Part shown: in pieces, positions 5,607-14,572 of the stretch | Layout: every line of letters begins with the position of its first letter | Numbering within the stretch: the first letter of the stretch is position 1 | NCBI GenBank assembly: GCA_045544655.1 | Contig: JAZPZL010000099.1 | Coordinates: forward strand, 1-15,805 | Direction: 5' to 3' | Origin: RGIG5579 sp045544655 | Lineage (GTDB): Bacteria; Bacillota; Clostridia; Oscillospirales; SIG627 | Length of the DNA stretch: 15,805 bases | The notes under the pieces: generated by a model | Database searches by the model: none | Seen by the model: the letters and a program-made list of their open reading frames with translations, nothing else | What the model was told of the DNA's origin: nothing | Translations under genes and position numbers: made by a program

Positions 5607-8600
5607 TCACTTTCCGTCCGAAGCGTATTTTTCCGATGAAGCGGCATCCAAACGGATGAAGTCACTGACACCCTTTTCCTGCATGGTAATGCCGTACAGG
5701 GTATCCGCTTCTTTCATGGTGCCTCTGCGGTGGGTAATGACGATAAACTGAGTTTTATCGTTGTGCTTCTTGATGTACTGGGCAAAGCGACGAACGTTCG
5801 CCTCGTCCAAAGCCGATTCGATCTCGTCGAAGATACAGAAGGGGCTGGGATTGATCCGAAGCAGGGACATATAAAGCGCGATGGCAACGAAGGCCTGCTC
5901 ACCGCCGGAAAGCAACGAGAGATTTTTGATCAGCTTTCCGGGAGGCTGAACACGGATCTCCACGCCGCAATTAAGCAGATCCTCCTTGTTGGTAAGCTCG
6001 ATGTCCGCGCTTCCCCCACCGAAAAGCTCTACGAAGATCTGACGGAAGGTATAGCGGATCTGCTCAAAGGTTTCGGTGAACATATCCCGCATGGTAGTTT
6101 CCAGATCGGAAATAAGCTTCTCCAATTCCTCGCGGGATTTGGTAATATCGGAATACTGAGTATCCAGGAAGCGGAAACGCTCCTGCGCCTCTTCCAGCTC
6201 CTGCACGGAATCCAGATTCACGGGACCGATGCGACGAAGCTCACCCCGCAGGGCTTGCAATCTCGCCTCACCGCCCAGTGCCTCCGTATCGGTTTCACGG
6301 GCTTTTTCAAACTCCATATGCTCCGGAGCGATTTCATACTCCTCGGCAAGGGAACGGATGATGCTTTCCCTCTCCTTTTCCGCCGCCGCAAGTCTGCCTG
6401 CCAGACGGGAAAAGGCTTCCATTCTGCGTTCTTTTTCAGACTGCTTTTCCTTTTGGGAAGAACGGATCTTCGCGCTTTCCTCACCTGCCGCATTGACGCG
6501 GTCCAGGAGGGTGCGGATCTCCTCCTGCTTTGCGGAGATCTTCTCTTTCAGCTCTTCCTTTTGCTTCTTGGCTTCTTCGATCTTCAAAAGGGCATCCTCT
6601 TTGGATCTTTCCAAAGCGGCAAGATGCTCTTCTTTATTCTTACCGCCCTCTTCCAACAAGCGGAACGCCTCGGCGTTGTCATTAAGCTTTGCGGCTTCCT
6701 GCTCCAGACGAAGCTGAGCCTGACCTCTCAGAGCAAGGATCTCACCCTGAGCGATGATGTACTCTTCCCTCTTTTTCTCTTTTTCTTCCTTCTTCTGAGA
6801 AAGATCGGTCAATTCCTCCGTGATCTTCTGTTCACGCTGATCAAAGGAAGCGAGAAGTCCGCGGATCTCTTCTGCGCGAACTCCGCGCTCGGCGATGCGG
6901 CGGTCGATCTCCAGAATCTCCTGCTCCATACGAAGCACGTCGGATTTTGCCGCGTCCATACGCTCGGCTTCAAGGGTCAATTCATTTTGCGCCGCACCTG
7001 CCTTCAAGCGAAGGTCGGCAAGGAGTTGTTCGTTTTCCTTAAGCTGCGCACGAAGCTGAGTTCTTTTTTCCTCCTTGGCATCAAGCTCCGCACGGAGCTT
7101 TGCAAGGATCTCTTCTTTTTCCGCAATGGTTTCCTTTAGTTGCGTCAAGTCTCCGGACCGGGACAAAACACCGGTCAGATTCAGTGCCTGACCGCCGGTA
7201 AAGGAACCTCCCGCGTGAATGATCTGACCGTCGAGGGTTACGATGCGAACACCGTATTTTTCACTCTTCGCCAATCCGGATGCAGATTCAATATCACGGC
7301 AGATCAGAGTCTTTCCCAACAAAAACTCGATTGCAACACGGTATTTATCCTCACACTTGCAAAGATCGGAGGCTCTGCCGTAAAATCCGCTTTCGCGGAT
7401 GGAGGACGTATCGTAAAGACTTGCGCGCAAGGTGGTCAGTGGCAAGAAGGTAGCTCTTCCGAGACGGTTCTTTTTCAAGAATTCAATGGCGTCCTTGGCA
7501 TCCTTTTCTTCCTCTACCACGATGTTCTGCACACCGCCGCCCAGGGCAGTCTCTACTGCAAGAACGTACTTCTCATCCGTAGAGATGAGCTTGGAAACGG
7601 GACCGCAAATGCCGGAAAGCTCACTTCCTGCGGCATTCATGATCTCCTTCACAGAATCGGAGAAGCCTTCCAGAAGCCGCTCCATACGAAGCAGGGTATC
7701 TCTTCTCTGCTCTGCCTCCATCTTTTCCAGACGGTGCTTCTGCAAAGCTTCGCCCGTTTCCTCGATCTCTTCTCCCAAACGGTACAGAGCAAGGTTGATG
7801 GCACCGTTTTCTTTTTCGGCTTCCGTTTTCGCATTCAGGGCTTCATCTGCCAGTCTGCGTTTTTCTTCCAGACGGGCGCGCAAGGCTCCGTCCTTATCAC
7901 CGCCCTCGGAAAGGCGTTTTTGCAGTTCCTTCTTTTGGTCCTCTCCCGCTCTTCCAAAGCCTTCCCCCTCTTTCATCTCCATATTCAGGGATTCTTTTTT
8001 CTCGGCAATGGATTCCTTCTCGGTCAAAAGCTCCTCTTCCCGATCGATCAGCGCGGTGTATTCTGCGGCAAGGGTGCTTTGCGCCTCCCGATTTGCCGAA
8101 AATTTCCCCTCGATCTCGGAAAGCTGGGACTGGATCACGCCGAAGGCTGCGGTAAGCTTCTCTTTTTCTTCCAACAGTGCCTTTTCACGGGAATCGTCTT
8201 TTTCTCCCTGAGAAAGAAGCTCCTCGCGGCGAAGCTCAATATGGTGGATCTCATTCTCCAGCACGGACAAGGAGGAGGCAAGCTCGGAATCGGTGGTAGC
8301 AAGCTCCGTCACTTCACCGCGAAGGATCTCGCTTTTCATATTCTTTTCCTGAGTCTCGATGTAAAGAGAATCGATCTTGCGATCCTGCTCGTCGATCTCA
8401 TCGGTAAGGGCTTTCAGCGCCTTATCCTCTGCGGCGTATTTTTCTTCGCCCTCCGTACGGAAACGGGCGATCTTATCCATTCTCTGCGCCCAGATGCCCA
8501 GCTCCAGAGTCTTTTTCTCTTCTACGATGGCAAGGTACTGCTTTGCCTTTGCGCTTTGTTGCTCCAAGCGGGGCAATCTGCCCTGCACCTCAGCAAGAAT

Positions 8601-9179
8601 ATCACCGATACGCACGGCATTATCATTGACGGATGCCAGCTTCAGCCCCGCCTCGTGCTTACGGTAACGGAAGCGGGAGATTCCTGCGGCCTCTTCAAAA
8701 AGCTCACGTCTTTCATTGCCCTTCAGAGAAATGATCTCCGCGATCTTACCCTGGCTGATGACGGAATAGCCCTCTCTGCCGATACCTGTATTCAGAAACA
8801 ACTCTACGATATCCTTCAATCGAACCTGCTTTTTATTCAGGTAATATTCACTTTCACCGTTGCGGTAAAGCCTTCTTCCCACGCTGACCTCGTCAAAGTC
8901 GATCTTCATCAGAAAATCCGAATTGTCGATGGTCATCACGACCTCCGCAAAGGAGGCGGGCTTTCTCTTGCCGCTACCGTTGAAAATAACGTCCTCCATC
9001 TTACTGCCGCGCAGGCTCTTGGCGCTCATTTCGCCCAAAACCCAACGCACGGCATCGGAAATGTTACTCTTTCCGCTTCCGTTTGCACCGACGATGGCCG
9101 TCATTCCCTTATCAAACTCGATCACGGTTTTATCGGGGAAGGATTTGAATCCTTGCAATTCCAATGTTTTTAAATACAT
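5607..9179 (-). CDS. smc: Chromosome segregation protein SMC
   Basis: SMC dimerises and, with ScpA and ScpB (not in this window), compacts and separates chromosomes. At 1190 residues it has the full layout. Walker A is GANGSGKS (31-38), followed by SDAVRWVLGEMSAKSLRG. The first coiled-coil arm runs about 170-510 and is rich in E, K, R and L. The hinge spans about 520-665, with YGVRIVTLDGQIIHAGGSFT near its end, and the returning coil spans about 675-1030. The C-terminal head has the ABC signature LSGGEQ (1090-1095), Walker B ending in FCIFDE (1114-1119) and ITHRRGTM. The ATG at 9179 gives the conserved MYLKTLELQGFKSF start; the upstream AGAGAG site is weak. It lies 27 bases after rnc, as in many Firmicutes. 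Confidence 0.98.
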   Translation of the reverse strand: MYLKTLELQGFKSFPDKTVIEFDKGMTAIVGANGSGKSNISDAVRWVLGEMSAKSLRGSKMEDVIFNGSGKRKPASFAEVVMTIDNSDFLMKIDFDEVSVGRRLYRNGESEYYLNKKQVRLKDIVELFLNTGIGREGYSVISQGKIAEIISLKGNERRELFEEAAGISRFRYRKHEAGLKLASVNDNAVRIGDILAEVQGRLPRLEQQSAKAKQYLAIVEEKKTLELGIWAQRMDKIARFRTEGEEKYAAEDKALKALTDEIDEQDRKIDSLYIETQEKNMKSEILRGEVTELATTDSELASSLSVLENEIHHIELRREELLSQGEKDDSREKALLEEKEKLTAAFGVIQSQLSEIEGKFSANREAQSTLAAEYTALIDREEELLTEKESIAEKKESLNMEMKEGEGFGRAGEDQKKELQKRLSEGGDKDGALRARLEEKRRLADEALNAKTEAEKENGAINLALYRLGEEIEETGEALQKHRLEKMEAEQRRDTLLRMERLLEGFSDSVKEIMNAAGSELSGICGPVSKLISTDEKYVLAVETALGGGVQNIVVEEEKDAKDAIEFLKKNRLGRATFLPLTTLRASLYDTSSIRESGFYGRASDLCKCEDKYRVAIEFLLGKTLICRDIESASGLAKSEKYGVRIVTLDGQIIHAGGSFTGGQALNLTGVLSRSGDLTQLKETIAEKEEILAKLRAELDAKEEKRTQLRAQLKENEQLLADLRLKAGAAQNELTLEAERMDAAKSDVLRMEQEILEIDRRIAERGVRAEEIRGLLASFDQREQKITEELTDLSQKKEEKEKKREEYIIAQGEILALRGQAQLRLEQEAAKLNDNAEAFRLLEEGGKNKEEHLAALERSKEDALLKIEEAKKQKEELKEKISAKQEEIRTLLDRVNAAGEESAKIRSSQKEKQSEKERRMEAFSRLAGRLAAAEKERESIIRSLAEEYEIAPEHMEFEKARETDTEALGGEARLQALRGELRRIGPVNLDSVQELEEAQERFRFLDTQYSDITKSREELEKLISDLETTMRDMFTETFEQIRYTFRQIFVELFGGGSADIELTNKEDLLNCGVEIRVQPPGKLIKNLSLLSGGEQAFVAIALYMSLLRINPSPFCIFDEIESALDEANVRRFAQYIKKHNDKTQFIVITHRRGTMKEADTLYGITMQEKGVSDFIRLDAASSEKYASDGK

Positions 9180-9206
9180 TCTTTTTCTCTCTTAATCTAA
9201 AATCTT

Positions 9207-9959
9207 CTATTTATCTTCACCGAACCAAGTGGCAAGCGCCATTTTCGCCGCCGCCTGCTCCGCTTCTCTTTTGCTTCCGCCTGCACCCTGACCGATCACG
9301 TTGGAATTGATGCGGACCTCCACGAAAAATTCCTTTTTGTGGTCAGGTCCCTTCTCACCGATGAGTCGGTATTCCACCTTTTCACCGGGACTGGTCTGCA
9401 CCTTTTCCTGCAAAAGACTCTTGTAATCCTCGTCGCGGATCTTTCCGCCCTCCAGCAGACTCAGCATCCTTTCCTTGGAAAGACTGAGAACGAAGCGTTC
9501 CGCTTCCTCAAAGCCGCCGTCCAGGTAGATCGCGGCGAGAAGGGCTTCAAAGCAATCCGCCAAAATATTCTTGTGCTTCTTTACACCGTCCTCGGAAAGA
9601 CCGTGATTCAAAAGCATATAGTCCCCCAAATTAATGTGACTTGCATACTCGTACAAAGCATCTGCACATACGGAGGCGGCGCGAAGCTTGGTCAGCATTC
9701 CTTCGGGAAAGGTTGCCAGATCCGAAAACAGATGACGGGAGATCACCAGGGACAGCACGGAATCTCCCAAAAATTCCAGACGCTCGTTATACTCGTAGAG
9801 AATACGGCTGCGCTTCTCGTTGGAAAAGGAAGAATGGGTCAAGGCTGCCCATAAATATTTGCGGTTTTGGAAACGGTAACCGATGACCTTTTCCAAATCG
9901 TCCAGACGGGAGAGAAACGCCTTTGGGTAATCCGATTCGCAGGCAATTCTTGCTTCCAT
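9207..9959 (-). CDS. rnc: Ribonuclease III
   Basis: RNase III cuts double-stranded RNA, including rRNA precursors and structured mRNAs. The 250 residues hold the endonuclease domain with the signature NERLEFLGDS (58-67) and acidic metal-site residues E59, E62, D66, D135 and E138, matching the E. coli set. A C-terminal double-stranded-RNA-binding domain begins near DYKSLLQEKVQ and ends in GGSKREAEQAAAKMAL. The start is the ATG at 9959 rather than TTG one codon earlier, because GGAGG lies seven bases before that ATG. The ATG shares a base with the plsX stop (TGATG), a classic coupled junction. Confidence 0.97.
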   Translation of the reverse strand: MEARIACESDYPKAFLSRLDDLEKVIGYRFQNRKYLWAALTHSSFSNEKRSRILYEYNERLEFLGDSVLSLVISRHLFSDLATFPEGMLTKLRAASVCADALYEYASHINLGDYMLLNHGLSEDGVKKHKNILADCFEALLAAIYLDGGFEEAERFVLSLSKERMLSLLEGGKIRDEDYKSLLQEKVQTSPGEKVEYRLIGEKGPDHKKEFFVEVRINSNVIGQGAGGSKREAEQAAAKMALATWFGEDK

Positions 9960-10972
9960 CAATGTTCCTCCCGTTCGCTCTGCTCCATATCACGGGCAAG
10001 CATTTCACACACCCTTGATTCGTAGCATTTTTTTGCCTGAAGGACCGCGGATTTAATGGCGGAAGCCTTGGAGGAACCGTGGGCCTTGATAATGGGATAG
10101 CGGGTTCCCAAAAGGGGCGCGCCGCCGTAGCGCTCGTAAGACAGACGGGATTTGAACTTTTTCAAATCGGAATAAATGAACAATGCGGCAATTTTCCCTC
10201 TCAGAGAGCCACCCAGCATTTTTTTCAGTTCCTTGCTGATAAATTTTCCAAAGCCCTCGGAAAGCTTCAGGATCACGTTCCCCACAAAGCCGTCGCACAG
10301 GATCACATCCGCTTCTCCCAAAGGAATATCTCTGCCTTCGATATTTCCGACGAAGTTAAGGTTTTCCGCATCCTTTAAAAGCTTGTGGGATTCCACGTAA
10401 AGGGCAGTACCCTTGCATTCTTCGGCACCGTTGTTCACCAAGGCGACGCGAGGCTCCTTAACGCCCAGCACACCCTTTGCATACGCTTTTCCCATATATC
10501 CGAACTGAAGCATTTCCTCGGGAGAGATCTCAATATTGGCTCCGCTGTCCAAAAGCAGCACGGGGCAGGAAAGGGGCAAAACCGCTCCGATCCCCACGCG
10601 GCGGACACCGGGAAGCTTCACTTTATATACGCGGCTGGAAGCACCCACGATCAAAGCGCCCGTAGAACCTGCGGAGAGGAATGCATCCCCTTTTCCGTCA
10701 CGGAGAAGAGAAAGACCCACTGCCATAGAGGAATCCTTTTTGCTTTTCAAGATACAGAGAGGATCCTCCTCCATTTCGATCTTTGTGGGCGCGTGAACGA
10801 TCTCAATTCCCTTCTCGGGAATGTCGTATTTATCCATTGCATCTCGGATCGCCTTTTCATCACCGATGAAGATCAGCTCAATATCCTCGTCCTTCTTCAT
10901 TCCCAGAAAGGCACCGCGAACAATTTGCTCGGGGGCGTGATCGCCGCCCATCGCATCTACGATCAGTTTCAT
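9959..10972 (-). CDS. plsX: Phosphate acyltransferase PlsX
   Basis: PlsX converts acyl-ACP and inorganic phosphate to acyl phosphate, which PlsY uses to start phospholipid synthesis; it is a peripheral membrane enzyme. The 337-residue protein shows the family start VDAMGGDHAPEQIVRGA, then KKDSSMAVGL, GDAFLSAGSTGALIVGA, LLDSGANIEISPE and ADVILCDGFVGNVILK. Its length is normal. The start is set at 10972 rather than 10978, because AAGGA ends directly against the upstream ATG but is six bases from this one. It lies nine bases after topA and overlaps rnc. Many bacteria have fab genes and acpP between plsX and rnc, but here they are absent. Confidence 0.96.
   Translation of the reverse strand: MKLIVDAMGGDHAPEQIVRGAFLGMKKDEDIELIFIGDEKAIRDAMDKYDIPEKGIEIVHAPTKIEMEEDPLCILKSKKDSSMAVGLSLLRDGKGDAFLSAGSTGALIVGASSRVYKVKLPGVRRVGIGAVLPLSCPVLLLDSGANIEISPEEMLQFGYMGKAYAKGVLGVKEPRVALVNNGAEECKGTALYVESHKLLKDAENLNFVGNIEGRDIPLGEADVILCDGFVGNVILKLSEGFGKFISKELKKMLGGSLRGKIAALFIYSDLKKFKSRLSYERYGGAPLLGTRYPIIKAHGSSKASAIKSAVLQAKKCYESRVCEMLARDMEQSEREEH
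9967..9971 (-). promoter_or_regulatory. Ribosome-binding site that sets the rnc start
   Basis: GGAGG inside the end of plsX is seven bases from the ATG at 9959 and only four from the alternative TTG at 9962. The spacing supports the ATG. Confidence 0.85.
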
Positions 10973-10978
10973 ATTCAT

Positions 10979-10983
10979 TCCTT
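10979..10983 (-). promoter_or_regulatory. Ribosome-binding site that sets the plsX start
   Basis: AAGGA overlaps the topA stop codon. It abuts the ATG at 10978 with no spacing but is six bases from the ATG at 10972, so the second ATG is the likely start. Confidence 0.8.
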
Positions 10984-13237
10984 AGCTTTCTTTATATTTA
11001 CATTCCTTGGAGGAGCAAAGAACGGTTCCGTTCTTCTTTTTCACCAAAAGGCTTCCGCACTCGGGGCAATTCTTTCCGATAGGCTCATCCCAAAGAGAAA
11101 AGTCGCAATTGGGGTAATTGTCGCAACCGTAGAAAACGCTCTTACGGCTATGCTTCTCCACGATGTCGCCGCCGCACTTGGGGCAGGCAACGCCGATCTT
11201 TCTTGCCTTTTGACGGGTAAAGCGACACTTGGGATAGTCCTTACAAGCGTAGAATTCTCCGAAGCGACCCTTTTTCAGAACGACGGGACCTCCACAGATC
11301 TCACACTGCATTCCCTCAACGACGGGCTCCTCCGCCTTTTCGACGGGCGCGGCAACCTTACCGTCCCGATCCAGGGTCATGGTCGTTTTACACTCGGGAT
11401 AAGCAGGACAAGCGGCAAATTTACCGAATCTGCCGGACTTGACGATCATTTTTCTTCCGCAATTGGGACAGGTAACGTCAAGCTCCTCCTGAGGAAGCTG
11501 AACCTTGCCTGTTTCGGAAAAAGCGATCTCCGCCTGATCCATCAAACGCTTGAATTCAGCGTAGAATTCCGCAAGAACAAGCTTGTAGGACTCCTTGCTT
11601 TCCGCAATATCATCCAGCTTTTTCTCCAGATTTGCCGTAAATTCATAATCCACTACGGTAGAAAAATGCTTTTCCATAATTTCGTTGGTCACCTCACCGA
11701 GACGGGTGGGAACGAACTGCTTTTTATCTCTGGAAACGTAGCCGCGATTGATGATGGTTTCAATGGTAGGTGCGTAGGTACTGGGTCTTCCGATCCCCTT
11801 TTCCTCCAAAGCGTCCACCAGACTCGCTTCGTTGTAGCGACGGGGAGGCTGGGTAAAATTCTGCTTATACAAAAGATCCTTTTCCTCAAGCTCCTCCTCT
11901 TCCTTCAGGGGGGGAAGCTTGCCTCCGGTCATCTTTTCCTCGTCGTCCTCTTCCTTCCATTCACCGTATACCTTCAAAAAGCCGTGGAAGCGAACGGTCT
12001 CGCCGCCTGCCTTGAAGCGGTATTTCTTGCCGTCGGGACATTCCGCTTCAATATCCACGTTTTGTACGTCGATCTTGGCAGATGCCATCTGGCTTGCCAT
12101 AAAGCGATCCCAGATCAGCTTATACAGCCGGTACTGCTCCGAAGAAAGAACCTCCTTGAGGGACTCTGGAGTCTTGGAGGGATCGGTGGGACGAATGGCT
12201 TCGTGGGCGTCCTGACTGGAGCCCTTGGACTTATAGACTCTGGGCTTTGCGGGATAGAATTTGTCACCGAATTTCGCCAGGATCGTCTCCTTTGCGCTTT
12301 CCTGCGCCTCGGTAGAAATGCGGAGAGAGTCGGTTCTCATATAGGTAATCAAGCCGTGCTCCTCGTGCTTGCCCAGGCTCATACCTTCATACAGGGATTG
12401 GGCAATACGCATGGTACGCTTGGACTGGAAGCCGAGTCGCTTGAACGCCTCCTGCTGAAGCTGAGAGGTGGTAAAGGGAGGAGGCGGATTTTTGGTTTTG
12501 GTGGTGCAGGTGATCTTCTTCACCACGTAACGCGCGCCCTTCAAGGACTCCAGCACCCTATCACAGCTTTCTCCGTCGGGAAGCCCCAGCTTCTTTTGGG
12601 GAGTGCCGTGGAAGCGGGCCAAGAATTCCTTGCCCTGAGGAGTTGCGAGGAGAACTGCGAGGGTCCAATATTCCTCGGGAACGAAGGCGGCGATCTCACG
12701 CTCACGCTCCACGATGAGTCTGGTTGCAACGGATTGCACTCTTCCTGCGGAAAGACCGTTTTGCACGTTTTTCCACAGCAAGGGACTCAATTTATATCCG
12801 AGAATGCGGTCCAAAATACGGCGGGTCTGCTGTGAATCCACCAGCGCCATATCAATCTTTCTGGGATTTGCAATGGCGTTTTTCACAGCGGGCTTTGTAA
12901 TTTCGTTGAAGGAAATTCTGCCGCCGCCCTTTTCCTCCAGCTTCAGCACCTGATACAGATGCCAGCTGATGGCTTCTCCCTCGCGGTCAGGGTCGCTTGC
13001 GAGAAAGACGCGATCTGCGGCCTTCGCCTCTTTTTTCAGTTGGGTGATCAACTCACCCTTGCCGCGAATATTAATGTATTTCGGTTCAAAGTCGTTTTCC
13101 ACGTCAACACCCAAGGTACTTTTGGGCAGGTCGCGGATATGCCCCTGACAGGCAATGACCTTATACCCGCTTCCCAAAAAGCTTTTGATGGTAGTGGCTT
13201 TCGTAGGAGACTCTACGATTACAAGATTTTGTGCCAT
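10982..13237 (-). CDS. topA: DNA topoisomerase I
   Basis: This type IA topoisomerase relaxes negative supercoils by passing one strand through a transient nick. The 751 residues begin with a Toprim domain: NLVIVESPTKA with E9, and SDPDREGEA (81-89) with the metal aspartates D82 and D84. The catalytic tyrosine is Y299 in GLITYMRTDSLRIS. GIGRPSTYAPTIETI (481-495) is also conserved. The C-terminus carries four C4 zinc ribbons: C590/593/610/616, C645/648/665/671, C685/688/705/711 and C724/727/741/746. An acidic, lysine-rich segment (about 425-455) is a loop in this family. AAAGGA, overlapping the dprA stop, lies about seven bases before the ATG. Gyrase and TopoIII are excluded by the Toprim sequence and the zinc ribbons. 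Confidence 0.98.
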   Translation of the reverse strand: MAQNLVIVESPTKATTIKSFLGSGYKVIACQGHIRDLPKSTLGVDVENDFEPKYINIRGKGELITQLKKEAKAADRVFLASDPDREGEAISWHLYQVLKLEEKGGGRISFNEITKPAVKNAIANPRKIDMALVDSQQTRRILDRILGYKLSPLLWKNVQNGLSAGRVQSVATRLIVEREREIAAFVPEEYWTLAVLLATPQGKEFLARFHGTPQKKLGLPDGESCDRVLESLKGARYVVKKITCTTKTKNPPPPFTTSQLQQEAFKRLGFQSKRTMRIAQSLYEGMSLGKHEEHGLITYMRTDSLRISTEAQESAKETILAKFGDKFYPAKPRVYKSKGSSQDAHEAIRPTDPSKTPESLKEVLSSEQYRLYKLIWDRFMASQMASAKIDVQNVDIEAECPDGKKYRFKAGGETVRFHGFLKVYGEWKEEDDEEKMTGGKLPPLKEEEELEEKDLLYKQNFTQPPRRYNEASLVDALEEKGIGRPSTYAPTIETIINRGYVSRDKKQFVPTRLGEVTNEIMEKHFSTVVDYEFTANLEKKLDDIAESKESYKLVLAEFYAEFKRLMDQAEIAFSETGKVQLPQEELDVTCPNCGRKMIVKSGRFGKFAACPAYPECKTTMTLDRDGKVAAPVEKAEEPVVEGMQCEICGGPVVLKKGRFGEFYACKDYPKCRFTRQKARKIGVACPKCGGDIVEKHSRKSVFYGCDNYPNCDFSLWDEPIGKNCPECGSLLVKKKNGTVLCSSKECKYKES

Positions 13238-13249
13238 AATTGATTCCTT

Positions 13250-14572
13250 TCAAATCTCAGCGCGATCGGTAAGGACGTACTTGCCGCCCGGTACCTTTCG
13301 CACCAATCCTTTCATTTCAAGTTTCGTCAAGATCCTCAGCAGTGCGGAAACGCTCAGCTCCTCGCTTACCAGAGAATCCGCGTTGACCGGCTCGTAGCCA
13401 AGGGTGGAATAGACTGCCCGTTCCTCGGGAGACAGCTGAGGCAAGCAAGGCATCTGCGCCTCTCCTTCCTTTCCGGAGCCGTCGGCTTCCTTTGAAAGCG
13501 CTTCCCCGCTTTCGTCAACAAAAACGAATTCGTACTCCTCGGGAAGAGGCTTTTCCTCCTCTGCACGAGCGGAGCCGGGGAAAACGTAGGAACGGATCTT
13601 CTTTTTCAGATCAAGGGATTTTTTCTTTTCGGTTTTCTTCTTTTGCTTGACCTGGTCACGCTTAAAGAGAGCTACCGCGCCTTCCAACGACGGATAGCGG
13701 GTTCTGAAATCTTCAATCAGATCGTAAGCAGATAAACAAGGCTTCGCACCGATCCGAAGCAAAAAATTGCTTCCCGCGCTTTCCCGGGCGAAAATGGAGC
13801 CGGGTACGGCGTAAAGCGCCTTTCCCTGCTTCAAAGCATCTTCAGCGGTGATCAGAGAGCCGCTTTGCTCACTTCCCTCAATGACACACACGGCATCGGA
13901 AAGGGCGGAAATCAGTCGGTTACGCACGGGGAAGTTTCTTCCCATGGGAGCGGTACCCGGAGGATACTCCGTCATCAAAAGGCCGCAGCGGATCACTTCT
14001 TCGTAAAGCTCCTCATTTTCCTTTGGATAGACCTTATCGATTCCGCAACCGAGGATCCCCACGGTAAAGCTACCGTGATACAAAGCCGCGCGATGGGCCG
14101 CCGCATCAATTCCCGCAGCAAGTCCGGAAACGATCACGGCACCGGAGCGGGCAAGATCGTAGGAAACGCGCTTTGCCGCGTGAACACCGTAATTGCTGGG
14201 GTGACGGGTTCCCACCACACCCACGGTAAAACGGTTGTCAAAATCGCAAAAATTGCCAAGATAATAAAGCACCATTGGCTTATTGGGCAAAACACGGAAG
14301 GCATCCGGATAAAAATAATCCTCGGGTGTCACGATCCCCACCTTCTCCTTTTTGCACCAGGAGAGAATTTCCTTGGCTCGATCCAGGCTTTTATCGCAAA
14401 GCTCCTTTTCGTGTCCGTAAAAAGGAACGTCCAGCTGGGAAAAATCCTCTTCACTTGCTTCATATACCTTTTTTGGAGAGCCGAAAAACTTCAGCAACGT
14501 GGACGGCAGAGCGGAGCCGGGACGGCAAGCAAGGGAAAGCCAAAGCCAATAAATCAGATTTTTATCCTTCAC
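13250..14572 (-). CDS. dprA: DNA-processing protein DprA
   Basis: DprA binds incoming single-stranded DNA during natural transformation and loads RecA. The 440 residues start with a helical N-terminal region (about 1-100). A Rossmann-like core follows at about 116-290, with VGVVGTRHPSNYG (117-129), SGLAAGIDAAAH (149-160), GCGIDKVYPKEN (175-186), GSEQSGSLITAEDA (233-246) and AVPGSIFARESAGSNFLLRI (255-274). A charged linker of about 80 residues (300-379), rich in lysine, glutamate and serine, leads to a winged-helix domain (about 380-437) ending in LEMKGLVRKVPGGKYVL. It is longer than typical DprA (about 300 residues in B. subtilis) because of the linker and added domain. The start is GTG at 14572, behind a G-rich site. 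The first 11 bases overlap the upstream gene. DprA also occurs in bacteria not known to be transformable. Confidence 0.96.
   Translation of the reverse strand: MKDKNLIYWLWLSLACRPGSALPSTLLKFFGSPKKVYEASEEDFSQLDVPFYGHEKELCDKSLDRAKEILSWCKKEKVGIVTPEDYFYPDAFRVLPNKPMVLYYLGNFCDFDNRFTVGVVGTRHPSNYGVHAAKRVSYDLARSGAVIVSGLAAGIDAAAHRAALYHGSFTVGILGCGIDKVYPKENEELYEEVIRCGLLMTEYPPGTAPMGRNFPVRNRLISALSDAVCVIEGSEQSGSLITAEDALKQGKALYAVPGSIFARESAGSNFLLRIGAKPCLSAYDLIEDFRTRYPSLEGAVALFKRDQVKQKKKTEKKKSLDLKKKIRSYVFPGSARAEEEKPLPEEYEFVFVDESGEALSKEADGSGKEGEAQMPCLPQLSPEERAVYSTLGYEPVNADSLVSEELSVSALLRILTKLEMKGLVRKVPGGKYVLTDRAEI

Noticed and set aside
5730..9173. Plus-strand open frames of 469, 677 and 259 codons opposite smc
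   Set aside because: They are antisense shadows of the coiled-coil gene: repetitive leucine, phenylalanine or serine content and no family motifs.
10385..12835. Plus-strand open frame of 816 codons opposite topA and plsX
   Set aside because: It spans two real genes and their junction in antisense and has no recognisable domains.
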